A stretch of DNA of 64,000 bases from Cristatella mucedo (taxonomy: Eukaryota; Bryozoa; Phylactolaemata; Cristatellidae), in assembly GCA_009760855.2 (NCBI GenBank), contig WPIO01000131.1, positions 962,501-1,026,500 on the forward strand, written 5' to 3'. Position numbers and translations under genes: made by a program. The first letter of the stretch is position 1. Each line of letters starts with the position of its first letter. This document shows positions 42,671 to 53,200 of the stretch, piece after piece. The notes below the pieces were generated by a model. That model was not told the origin of the DNA and did not search any database. It saw nothing but the letters and a program-made list of their open reading frames with translations.

Positions 42671-45044
42671 TTATTAGGGCTGCCCATTGGATCTTTGATC
42701 ACGTCAGTCAAGGTACCACCTGTTCTTCCGTTGAAAATTGTAAAGGGGCTCTTCGGACCAACTTCTATCACACAATTTTGTAAGCGTTTTGTTAGAGCCC
42801 TTTTTTCAAAATCTTAAAGTTGCCAACGTTTGCCAGTCTTCAGCCTTTACTGTCGCTTTCGACTGCATCGAACTAACCTAAGAAGATAGATACCCTAAAT
42901 ATGGTGCTTGTCTGTAAAGCTATGACATGTCCCACCTGACAAGCAGTGCAGCCTCGTCTCTGCTCATCGCGATAGCAAGCTTCAGCGATAACCTCAAAAG
43001 CAATAAAAAAAGCTGGTGCTGTATTGGCTCTATTTGAGCTTACGAATTGGTAGACACTATTATCACTGACAATAATTTATGATATTTAAACTAAACTTAG
43101 TAGGAGCACCTGAGGCTAGCTCGGGCTGAGCTTTTTTAGAGTTGAGTTTTTACTGGTAACCGTAGGTTAGATCAAGTCCACAAGAAGCACAAACTCAAAA
43201 CATCACTTCGTAAATGCAGATGGCTGCAGTATAATAACCTAGATTTTTCTCATATGTAGAAAACCTTGCACACGTGAAGTTCACCGTACTATTCCATGTT
43301 GTGCTCTTAGCCTGAAACAGCGACTCCTCAAGTTGGAGTCATACCGAGGGGCTGTATGCCCAGAGTAGTGCAAAATGCTAGAAGATTATGTGCAAGTTGT
43401 GAATTATACTTTGTTTTAATTTTAGGAAGGTTAGCAAGGTCAATTACATAAAATTATTGGATATCAGCAAATGTTATAATGAAATTACAGTTATTTTGGT
43501 TGTGGGTATTGCGATTAATGAGACAGCCACTCAGCATCCCCAAGCATATCACATGTTGTCACAATCTAGCATATTGCAAGCGCTAATAAGTTATCATTAT
43601 GTATGAGAACGCTTTCATTGTATCATGGCTAGGAATAAAATGAGCTATAATAGACCCTTGCACCAGCATTAAATTATAACTCATCCACGTTTGATTAAAC
43701 TTAGGTCTCTTTTCGTTTTGGCATGAATGATCAAAGAGAAATTACATTCTGCATACGGTAAAACAGTATGAATTACCGTCATAAATATTGGTAGCCATCC
43801 CATTTGCAGTTTTTATTTTATTGTACTTTTGAATATATAATGATTAACGATCATCGTGATATTTTTAGCTAAATGGAAATCATCTTAACAGGGTCGTTTT
43901 TACGTGATAACTATCAAGTTCTTTGCTATCGGAAAGCCTTAAAAGTCAATGTCATAGATTATCAAATTGAATAATATAATATATAATTTAATAATATATA
44001 ATAACTAACGATCGTTGTGATATTTTTGCTATATGGAATTCACTCTTGACTGGTTCATTTATACGGGAAAACTGTTAAGTACTTTACTATCAAAAAGCCT
44101 TAAAAGTCAGTCTCATCAACGACCAAATTTTTGCTCTTACTTTGATCCCAAGTCCGTTTCTGTTCGCCGATTAAAATCTACGTCAGTAAACTTAGTAATC
44201 GATTACTTTTTAGTGCATTCCTGACTGAATTAAAAAGGGCAGATAGGACGTGAGAATACTCCGAGATCATCGGTTTGTGTGTTTAGACAAGTTTACTGTG
44301 ACCTAATAATCGTACAGCTTCACTTTTAAGATTCGAACATCAGAATCCAACGCTCTTAGGTATCTTAAATTAACTTTATACCGAGTCTTCTAAAGAAAAA
44401 ATGTATGTTAAGCATGACTGCTTACGAAAGCATCATATTGAAAGGCAAATCTTTCATTGCCTGAATTTGTTTTAAACTCATTTTTTGAACGGGGTATGTC
44501 TCAGTGCCTGCTGGTAATCATATATTACGAGTCACTTTTACTATTGAGATCCACGGTTTCTTAAACGAAAAAAAAATCTATAATCATTACATAGGAAATC
44601 CGAACCATCATAGCTAAATTAAGCAATCAGTACCTATGCTGGAAATTGTTCACTAACCTTAGCAAACTCTGAAAACTCTTGCCTGTTAGAACGACTCCTC
44701 AGCTAGAGCAAGTATCGAACCACCCGGTCTGACGGCTAAAATTGTTTAGCTATCCCTCAAATATATATATAATCCCAAGGGCAACATGCCTGCAATCAGT
44801 ATGCAGCGAATGCTTGAAAATCTTACACGAAATTTAAAAAGAGGCATTTAAAATGCATTAGTTGCTTGTAGCTATTGCTGGTACACGTGTTGTGTCCTCT
44901 GTGAGCGTATAGATGCCGATTCTGTGCTTGTCATAAACAACTTAACTGGGCATGTTAATATTGCATCGTGCCAAGCATGCGATACATGTTGAAAATGTGT
45001 GTCACCGTAGCCGTAGCTGTCCTGCATCGTCCTCAACGAGTATT

Positions 45045-45145
45045 ATAATAATACCAATAATAATGGTATTGCACGTGATAAAAAACCCTCAGAGAATTTA
45101 ATCTCTTTCTAGGCACTTTACATTTGCTGCAAAGGGAAACACAAT
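45045..45145 (-). mobile_element. Short LINE family 1 tail fragment
   Basis: ATAATAATACC-type repeats followed by the inverse of the family's terminal 90 bp (ATCTCTTTCTAGGCACTTTA, CATTTGCTGCAAAGGGAAA). It lies in block B between segment P and the lectin 3' end, and is absent at the matching place of block C (about 61,255-61,290). Confidence 0.7.
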
Positions 45146-45628
45146 CGATTATTGGCCGGCAAGGACACGACGTTTTCCAAAGGCACATTTCGTTCTGTTC
45201 ACAGCATTAATAATGGCATTAATTGAATTACTAGGTTACTCATTTTATCAACACTAGACTATCGTGAATGCAAGTTTTCAAGATTGCCGAGAAAAGCTAT
45301 GCTAGTGTCAGGTAGGCTGGATTCAAAACTAATTTCTGAGTAACTAAAATCTAGCCATGTTTCTCCTTCATCGAGATGCATTGTTCCCTGTCAATATTCA
45401 GACACAGAGAACTGCTAGTACTTAGCACCCATAGCTATATAGGATTTAGGTCTTTTTCACTTAGCTGAAAACCGCACTTAACCCGCTTTACCAAACTTAG
45501 CACTTCATGCTTCGTTATCGCAAACAAAAATAAGAGCAGAAGCTACAAGTTAACACTGTTTATTGTATCGCTTGCAATCTTTCACTTTTTGTTGTTCAGA
45601 GCTTAGGGAGCATGCATGTACTAGCTAA

Positions 45629-45903
45629 TCAGCATTTTCGTTTTTGACGACATTTTTGACAAACAAATCCAAATTTTTCTGTGGAAACGATATCGTTCCA
45701 TGCGTAGTTTCCCCATGCTGGTCGCAAATGACCCCAGTACTCTTCGTTTTTCCAGTTATCCGGCACCCCAGGGGTCCAATTAGTGTATTCAGATCCCGTC
45801 GATCCTAGTGGTTTACATCCACAGTCCCACGTCCACTGTGATGGTTTCTTCTTATTAGCTCTTCGTAACGTTAAGCCGATCCAAACATGTACTCCATTAA
45901 ACT
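45629..45903 (-). CDS. Lectin B exon: C-terminal half of the CTLD and stop
   Basis: The acceptor ACTTTTTAG leads into FNGVHVWIGLTLRRANKKK, QWTWDCGCKPLGSTGSEY, TNWTPGVPDNWKNEEYW and YAWNDIVSTEKFGFVCQKC, with a basic RQKRKC end. It is two codons longer than copy A (GSEY insertion), a feature shared with copy C. A poly(A) signal lies at 45,559-45,564. Confidence 0.8.
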
Positions 45904-47335
45904 CTAAAAAGTTACATGTCATACAAGTTCAGAGAAACACCGCTTAGAAGCTTGAACAGCAGCATAAGCCATTGCCTGGAGAATTAAAAAACGGGTGGGT
46001 AATAGAGATTACTGCTAGAGACGCAATCTAAGCACTGGTTATGAAAGTATAGCAATCACTAGACTTTGCTTGCCTCTGTGAGACTTGAGGTAGTCTACGA
46101 TCTCATCCCTCTCATATTTGTTGTTGATTGCAGCCAATGTCAAGCCTAGACGACGGCATCGACGCTTAGCTTCGAAGTAGGTTGATGGAGTACTATCAAA
46201 ATGGTATTTCTGATTCCCAAGACGTCGTTCTACACGTAAAAGTTCCAATATCCCATGAAGCGACCAAAATCGGAAGCATACAGATGAGAACAATATTACT
46301 TCCAGCAGATCCAAATAGTCTGTAATCTATTTAAAAGTAGGTGGCAGTCGAATTTTTGGACGGTCATTTAATTTCCACGAACCTCAATTTTAGAAAATAT
46401 ACACCCATAGATAAAATAATTGTATCCGGAATGGTCGCACTGTGTAAGGTTCAGGACTAAAATAACTTAAGCGATTTTCAGTAAGAAGCCCAGTGCAATG
46501 TCACAATTTGGGAGATGTATGTGGCTACAATTGTTTGCAACTGATGGCTTTTTTCCTCCAACTTTACGGTCCCCAATCACTGAAACACGGTATTAACAAA
46601 TACTTTGCTCTCGAGGAGCAACTGATTCGTATAGTTACAGCGTAGAATTAGAGATAGTTGGACTTTGCACGATAAAATAGGTCAGATGCACTAGCTGTGA
46701 GTCATGTTGAAATACGAGGCTAGAGGTAGATCAGAAGCAACACTAGTCAATAATGCTGATGTGCACGGCTGTGAATGTATGTGTGCTGCAAACGTTGGAA
46801 ATACCTTTTCGAGTATACCCTGGCCCACACGATTTTAATAGTATACAACCGTTTTTGACGTCCTCAAGAAGTGCTACAAACTTTTCAGAGATAAATAATG
46901 CCGTCGCTCCACATGGCATTCAATAATACATTCATGATCACGTCTTCTCATAAAACTGCCTAGTGTTACTTTTAGCAGCAAAAGATTGATCGGGCCGAGC
47001 ATTCTGATGGCACGCCTGGGTTCTTTTTTCTAATCCAGAGGAAATCAGACCGACTTATCAATAAATGATCATTTTTCAGGGTTGATATGGAAATCTCTAA
47101 TGTCACATAGACTTACTGTAAGATCCATCGTTACTCCCATCCTGAGTCTCTACTTCCTGCGTCCCACTCACCTGCACAATCATAGCATGAAAATTGCATT
47201 TAAACAAATGCTAACAGTCGTGCCAGTTAGCAACACTGTTAGCTCAACGGCAGGCTCATTTGTAGTGCCACTTACATTTTTGCTGAAGCTGCATCCAACC
47301 AGAAAGAAAGCACCCAGTAGCAAGTACACTTTCAT
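45629..47335 (-). CDS. Secreted C-type lectin-like gene, copy B (intact reading frame)
   Basis: The minus-strand exons are 47,348-47,276 (ATG at 47,335), 47,171-47,117, 46,298-46,074 and 45,903-45,629. Joined phases (0, 1, 1) give an uninterrupted frame of about 204 residues: signal peptide, linker, and a C-type lectin-like domain with TYFEAKRRC, VWIGL, WTWDCGC, WNDI and FVCQKC. The sugar motif is VPD in place of the QPD of copy A, so Ca2+/sugar binding may be altered or lost. As in A, the usual inner Cys pair is missing. The CTLD exon 1 acceptor is uncertain: the CAG used by copy A is CAT here, and the AG at 46,300-46,299 has a poor pyrimidine tract. The last intron has a GC donor. It is probably an extracellular recognition protein, by analogy with other secreted invertebrate CTLDs. 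Confidence 0.7.
46074..46298 (-). CDS. Lectin B exon: N-terminal half of the CTLD
   Basis: The open frame runs through SSVCFRFWSLHGILELLRV, KYHFDSTPSTYFEAKRRC and LAAINNKYERDEIVDYL to SHR, ending AGAG followed by GCAAGC (GC donor at 46,073-46,072). Where copies A and C have TAG, this copy has TTT (Phe). The 5' border is provisional. Confidence 0.6.
47117..47171 (-). CDS. Lectin B exon: linker
   Basis: 55 bp between TTGTGCAG and GTAAGT, reading VSGTQEVETQDGSNDGSY plus one base. The borders and length are identical to copy A, but it is less acidic. Confidence 0.75.
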
Positions 47336-47348
47336 GATTGTTTGGATT
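47276..47348 (-). CDS. Lectin B exon: start codon and signal peptide
   Basis: After the acceptor TTTCTTTAG the ATG at 47,335 begins MKVYLLLGAFFLVGCSFSKN, which ends at GTAAGT in phase 0. Same length as in copy A. Confidence 0.8.
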
Positions 47349-47511
47349 CTAAAGAAAAGAAAAGCTCAATTATATTACTTAAAGTGTAGTGACATACCTT
47401 TGAGATTTCCAAACAACTAAGTCCCTATTTGGAATTAGTTTCCGCCATTAAGCAATTACTTACCACTCAAGCTGCTTTCCACGAGCGTGAGATGCCAGGT
47501 ACAAATCTCTC

Positions 47512-47520
47512 AATATATAT
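47512..47520 (-). promoter_or_regulatory. TATA-like box of lectin B
   Basis: On the minus strand ATATATAT precedes GAGAGATTTGTACCTGGCAT and a leader ending at a GTAAGT donor (47,463). The layout matches copy A. Confidence 0.5.
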
Positions 47521-47529
47521 GGCACTGCA

Positions 47530-49380
47530 GTCGCCCGTCAAAGCAATTTCTCGGAAGTACATGTCACTGTAGGGAGAAGCGGCTGCCAGCAGGGTGGAGT
47601 TTGAAAGATTCGTCATGGCGAAAAATAACAGGGCGAGTCAAGTTTCTCAAATCACGATGGAAAGAGGCTCCGGGGAAAGCACTTTCACAAGCAGAGGCGA
47701 TCCGAGAGCAGCGTCGCCGAGGCTCGAATAAGCTCTGCTCTGCTCACGTTATTCTGTGCATCAAACTAAGAGAGCTTGCCTGACTAGTCTTAGTGTTTCC
47801 TTAATTACATGGCTGCGCACGTCTTAGGGGTTCACTGCCAACACAGCTCAGGACAGAAGTGCCCATGCCTAAGCCCTCAAAGCTAACAACACCACAAATG
47901 CTCACACAATACATCGCCCTGCTGCGATAATATTGTATTAAGTAGGTGATTTAATTTATCGAACTAGCTTGCCATCTGCTAATTTAATTACTATCATACC
48001 AAAAAGAGATAAGTATTACCTTATGTGGCATGTTTGGAAGTAGTAAGGATACGTTCAGTTTGAATACGTAGTAATATTGCAAACTTTCTTTCTCGGCCAA
48101 TGTCGTTACAGATTTGCATACAGTCAGATGTAATGACTGTTTAGCCTTCCTTTATGGATGGAATCTCATCAAATATGTTGAACTCGGAAATAATCTGTGG
48201 TACAAGATCCAAGATTGCAATCCTATAACTGAATACCGTGACTAAAAAAATCGACGGAGACGACCGATGAAATAGTCGATAATAGATAATCGATATTCGA
48301 TAAAATCAATAAATCGATTTGTCTTCTTAGCTCCGTTCTTTGTTGTCGATATTTCTGCTGCTTTTGAAGAAACGGCCGATCACTGCCCTCATTTAACTGC
48401 ATCATTGATTTCAAACAATAAAAACGCATACTTAAGCCGACATCTAAGAGGTCGAAGTGCATATCTGAATTTAATTTGCAACTGTGGATTGTTAAGGACC
48501 CACGAATAACTGCGATACAGCTTCCATTTCCAAAACAATTGTCAGAAGACTGCAGCTTTTAGTCTAAAATATACAGAATGGCATTGAGGGTTTACTTACC
48601 ACACTTTTTGCAATTGGAAGCTTGAGTTCTCCTGCTATCGTCTCGATTTGCCCACGTCAGCCAGCCTATTTTCACGCTCCAACAGCGATGCAACTGCTAT
48701 TTCCAAAATATGTGCTGCATAGCCATCATAAATATGTGAAATTTCAGATTAAAGTGATTCGGTGGTCCTACCTGATCATGTGACATGGGACAGGCACTAT
48801 AGAACAATTAATGTTTCTCTGAATACATCTTTTGCACTGATTTTAGTCTTTATAAACTATTGCAGTCTGGTTTGATGAACCAAGAGTTATATTCAAGAAG
48901 ACCTCTAGGAATTTTATAGTGACTGCAATGAGGCAGGCCATTCAGTTATCTGCCAAGGGAAGTTATCAAGCAGATGCAGTCTACAGATGGCAGGAGAAAA
49001 ACTTAACAGAAATACTGGTGTTATTGATAACAATTTTTAGTTTTAAAGCCCTGGCGATTGTTTTTGTGTTTCCGGCTTAAATATGCACTAACCACTAGTC
49101 ATTAGGCAAGAATCTGAGGGTACTATGTTAGCAACGCCAGAAGCTAAGATGCTGCGATTAAAAGATGACTTAGTGTCTGCTACTGGTAAGTCAACCACTG
49201 AAGCTAAATATGTATTGTCAGGTGAAAATTAGAAGTTTCATCACACAAAAAGAACGCAACTGCTCTTTCCACCATAGAGATCATACAAACATACTTAGAA
49301 AAGTTAATTCCATCATATTTGATACGTTATCGTTGCCTTCAAATCATTGAGATCAATTATGATTCACGCATGTAATTACA
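47530..49380. other. Upstream flank of lectin B, no other gene
   Basis: Partly alignable to the block A upstream region (for example the inverse of 11,600-11,700 near 48,480-48,600). The 98-codon open frame at 47,487-47,783 is antisense to the promoter region and looks accidental. An ATCGATA-rich stretch (48,268-48,318) contains several overlapping ATCGAT-like motifs. Confidence 0.45.
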
Positions 49381-49384
49381 TTAC

Positions 49385-49780
49385 ATTAATAATAATAATA
49401 ACGATGCACTCGATAAAGGGAGTGCCCTCAAAGAACTCAATCACTTTCTAGGCACTTTGCATTTGCTACAAAGGGAAACGAAATTGCATGGTTAGTAATT
49501 GCATGCTTGATAAGAAACATGAATAATATTGTTAGGGGTGACATGCACTGGGTCAGCATGTAAATGTTGTTAGTGGCAGAGTGCACAGTGTTAGCACCCA
49601 TAAGCACATTACGGACGATTCACAGGGACCCACTAAACGCTGTTCTAAATAGGTGTGTTCTTAAGTTTTTGTTAAATGTGGTCAAGTCAGGGGATGTTCT
49701 GATGCAAGTAGGGAGTGAGTTCCATGCTTTGGGAGCATTGGAGCTAAACGCACGGTCTCCAAAGGATTTGAGGTTTGTTT
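49385..49780 (-). mobile_element. LINE family 1 3' fragment
   Basis: The AATAATAATAAT tail at 49,387-49,400 is followed, inverted, by the 3' untranslated landmarks (GACATGCACTGGGTCAGCAT near 49,541; CACTAAACGCTGTTC near 49,631) and the SFGDRAF/KAWNS-equivalent at 49,710-49,770. It is truncated at about 49,785 and separates segment S copy 2 from block B. Confidence 0.85.
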
Positions 49781-49849
49781 GAGGTAAATCTAACACTCCT
49801 CAACTGCTAAGTAATTGATCACTGTTACTATAGGAATCTCTTGATGACA

Positions 49850-51060
49850 ACATCTAAGCTACTTTTCATTAGCTTCAGTTATGTAGAGTGTGATTATTAG
49901 GCTTTCTTAGTACATTAATGGATGAATTACGTTATAGCAAACGCTTGAGTGAGGTAAAATTCGTGGACAATACAAGGACGACGAGTCTTCCTCGTGGAAA
50001 TGTAACGGCCAAGCATGATACATTACAGTGCTTATTCCAAAAAAATTGACAGCAATTTATTGTCTCTTCATTTTCGTCTTTATTCTGCAGAAACTTGCTT
50101 AACTCTGATTGGATGTAAATGTATCACTGACCATCAAACACTTGTGGTGCAAATCATTTATAACTTAGCGATACAAATATTGGCTTACTATATAACCATA
50201 GTCCCAGTAAACTTCTTTGGTTTAAGCTTACACGTGAAAACCGGCTTTGACAGAGTTAGAATGTCCCTGAGATAAAGCAGTCCAGTGCGGAGAAAAACAG
50301 CAATTATGGCTTTGCCATCTAACTCCAACCAAGGTCTGTTCAAGGTGATGGGTTCGAGCTATTCGGCATACGTGAAGCGCCTGATTAGAGATTAGGTTCT
50401 CTCATGGTGCTATACAAACAAATTATATTTATTTGATTCTAAAACGTTGCGATTCGAGGAAGAATCGTGGCATACATCACTAGACAACATGGGAATCTGG
50501 GGACCAGTGAAGATCATGTCTGTGGTTGAGATCATTAGTTTCATTCGATAATTTATGTCTTGACCATATTTTGTTGAAGCAGATTGGGTTTTCCATGCGA
50601 GGGGCTCAGAGATGAGCAGCTCGGGATTTTTGTTTTAAGAATTTTTGCACTGACAGAGTGGCCTAGAGCCTCTAGCCCGACGTGAACCAAGCCGAACGAG
50701 TACACGACGATGTCTACTAGTTTCTATGGCTGGCTGAGTGGTTGCTACTAGTAGTCGATCTGATAAATGAAACCTAGGCTGGGAGGGGTGGAATAGTCAA
50801 CGGTGGAAGAGGCAATGCAGAGCTTATGATATCTATGCCCGGAAAGACGAAGGACGTCGTGGAGAACCATTGTGGTACACGGACACACTAAACACTCACC
50901 AGTGGTTTTTTATGTGGCTCTCAATAATTGTTCCACGTTCTGCATATAACTTAAGATCGCCCTGCATGTCATAAGAGCCTCTACTTATCAGAACTAGTTT
51001 ATGTCATGGGATATCTTTTTTGTAGCTGTAAATAATTCAAAAATTGGTTGAAAATGTGTC
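49850..51060 (+). repeat. Duplicated segment S, copy 2
   Basis: It aligns with 1-1,150 and in part with 40,560-41,150, 52,740-53,200 (inverse) and 63,310-63,960. A SINE at 50,315-50,440 interrupts it. Confidence 0.55.
50315..50440 (+). mobile_element. tRNA-derived SINE, family 1
   Basis: AACTCCAACCAAGGTCTG, a B box (GGGTTCGAGC), GGCATACGTGAAGCG and GAGATTAGGTTCTC precede an AT-rich tail. The A-box end is decayed. Segment S copy 1 has no insertion at the matching place. Confidence 0.7.
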
Positions 51061-51064
51061 TTTA

Positions 51065-51640
51065 GACCAGACATGAGAAAACTACGGCACGCGGGCTATA
51101 TACGGCTCGTACGCCTTTCAATCCGGCCCGCCGTCCACGTTATATTTTGAAATTAAATTTTCTTAGAAAGTCACCTCAATAACTTTACCTAGCTGTAATT
51201 CCCATTTTTCCCAAGCAGACAAAAGGCCACACAAAAGACCTTTACCCTTGAGTGCGATACAATACGTTTACACTCTACTTCATATTTGTCGCTTTGCACT
51301 TTCAGCCATTCTGTAATAATTAGCGGACCGAAGAAAAGTAAAATAGACAGTGTTCAATAAAGAGTGGACAAGAAAATATTTTTTTATTGCAGTACGATCA
51401 ACAGCTGTACCTCTGCAATACCAAGAAACTGAATAAGCTTTTAAAGAATAAAAAATCAGCCGTCATTTTGCTAAAACAAATTCCAGCTATGTTAGCCAAC
51501 CGTCTCGGCGAAAACAGGTGGTTACGGCTCAGAGAGTGGCGGCTAGCTTACAGACTCGGAAAACCTTTTTTACAGACAAACTGCAACTCAAGAGTCAAGT
51601 ACTAAGGCAAGTTTTTTCTAGCTTTAAAATTAGCGAAAGC
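51065..51640 (+). mobile_element. hAT-like DNA transposon 5' remnant (tentative)
   Basis: Starts with CAGACATGAGAAAACTACGG then CACGCGGGC, close to the terminal sequence typical of hAT (Charlie/ZBED-like) elements, whose ends read CAG..TG..AAACTACGGCCCGCGGGC by family knowledge. A decayed coding region follows (51,300-51,620), where one frame reads VTAQRVAASLQTRKTFFTDK, resembling the N-terminal part of ZBED-type hAT transposases. It is truncated at about 51,640 by a LINE; no right end is seen. Confidence 0.5.
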
Positions 51641-52562
51641 CAGTAAATTCAAAAATTGGATAGGCTGGCACTCAAAATTGGCTCGGCCAGCATATCTCCT
51701 GTTGAATAAGCTCGAAATTTAGGTGTCACGTTTAAAAGTGACCTCTCTTTAGACAAATGCATCAGCTCCACAGTCATACCTGCCTACTTTCAGCTACATA
51801 ACATTGGTAAAATTCGAGCTTGTTTAGATACGGATACAACGTCTAAGTTGATCCATGTATTCGTGACATCCCTTCTTAACTTCTGTAACTCTCTGTTTAC
51901 AAGCTTACCTACAAGTGCAGTCAGGCGATATCAGCTGGTGCAAAACTCAGCAGCTATGCTTGTCTGTAGTGAGCTTCACTGTTGCCACGTTACTCCACTT
52001 CTCGCCGACCTGCACTGGCTACCAGTCAAGCAACGGATTTACTTAAAGGTTTTGTCGCTCACTTGTAAGAGACTTTGTTCTTTAGCTCCAGTCAATCACA
52101 AATATGTACTCACCCACTAGGCTAAGCATCGTACCACCCGCTTTTGGAAACCAACCATCTAACAATACCTCGTCAAAATCTCAATTATTTTGGAGACCGT
52201 GTATTTAGTTCGTATGCTCCCAAAGCCTGGAACTCCCTCACGACCTGCGTCGGAACATCTTCTGACCTGACCACATTTAAAAAGAACTTAAAAATACAAT
52301 GATTGAGGAAAGGATTTTAGTGGGTCCCTGTGATTCGTCCTTCATGTGCTTTTGCGTCCCGACACTGTGCATGCCGCCATTAACCACATTTGCATGGTGA
52401 CCCTGTGCATGTCACCCCTAACCATGTTATTCAAGTTATTTGTTTATCAGGCAAGGTATTTTTCACCATTCATATGCGTTTCCTTTTGCAGCAAATATAA
52501 AGCACCTGGATGAAGATTGAGTTCTCTAAGGGTGCTTTATCAAGTGCATTATTATTATTACT
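51640..52562 (+). mobile_element. LINE family 1 3' fragment (long copy)
   Basis: The order is IGSASISPVE-like (51,680), FKSDLSLDKCISSTVIP-like (51,735), VFVTSLLNFCNSLFTSLPTS (51,854-51,913), RRYQLVQNSAAMLVCSE, LLADLHWLPVKQRIYLKVLS (51,998-52,057), the APKAWNSL-equivalent (52,220-52,245) and the 3' segment with GTGCATGTCACCCC (52,407). It ends in an ATTATTATTATTA tail at 52,550-52,560. One main frame stays open for 90 codons (51,848-52,120). Confidence 0.88.
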
Positions 52563-52739
52563 ATATGAAATTGAAGTTAGTGTTTCTGGTACTAGCAATT
52601 GTTGCGTGTGGTATTGTTTTTGAGAAAGGCCTTAGTAGGGATCATTATACTGTATCACGAGAATTATCGGGTTCATGAAAAAAAATACCACGGCTTAGTA
52701 TTATTATTAAGCATAGACATGACTGCAACTTTTACAATG

Positions 52740-53200
52740 TTGACACCTGACTTAATAAGTTGTGCCGCATAATAGGACATAGATATTCTTTAGAACGCGG
52801 CAGATGAGATCGGAAAATCTATACTAGATGTGTGGGTCTTCCCTGGAAAGCTCTCCTTCAAAAAAATTCTGGCTCCGTCACAGCTGATCTGCAAGGGTAA
52901 GCTTTCAACTCCTGAGTGTGCTAGAACTGCACCTATGTAGTAAAATAATATTTTCGCAGCTAATATCAATATAATTTGCAGCCATAAGTGTTTGACTCTA
53001 ATGGATACATGCACATTTTGAGTTAAGTAAGTATTACCTGCAATAAGACGAGAGGAAACGAAGAATAAATTGCTGCCGATTCTCATTGGAAGAAACCTCG
53101 TACTGCAATTTGGTTGGCCGTTATATTTGCAGTAGGAAGATTGTACTTGAAAATTGTTTGAATTGTACCATGCTCAAGCGATGCCTAGTAATTTGATGCA
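52740..53200 (-). repeat. Inverted partial copy of segment S
   Basis: TTGTACCATGCTCAAGCGAT (53,164) is the inverse of the landmark at 84-104, and AATTTGATGCACTAGAGCC (53,192) that of 51-70. The matching inverse near 10,300-10,400 shows that block A and block E share this flank. Confidence 0.55.

Larger units (their letters stand above)
42675..49300 (-). repeat. Lectin duplication block B
   Basis: The minus-strand copy of the lectin block, with lectin B at its centre. Its downstream flank (42,675-45,040) aligns directly to 58,848-61,260 (for example CAGTCAAGGTACCACCTG near 42,706 with 58,875; segment P at 44,270-44,960 with 60,505-61,240). Its upstream flank to 49,300 aligns inversely to block A (46,800-46,880 with 14,110-14,200). 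The offset to block C is about 16.2 kb. Confidence 0.7.

Noticed and set aside
47487-47783. 98-codon open frame upstream of lectin B
   Set aside because: Antisense to the conserved promoter and leader region of the lectin; not conserved as a frame in block A.
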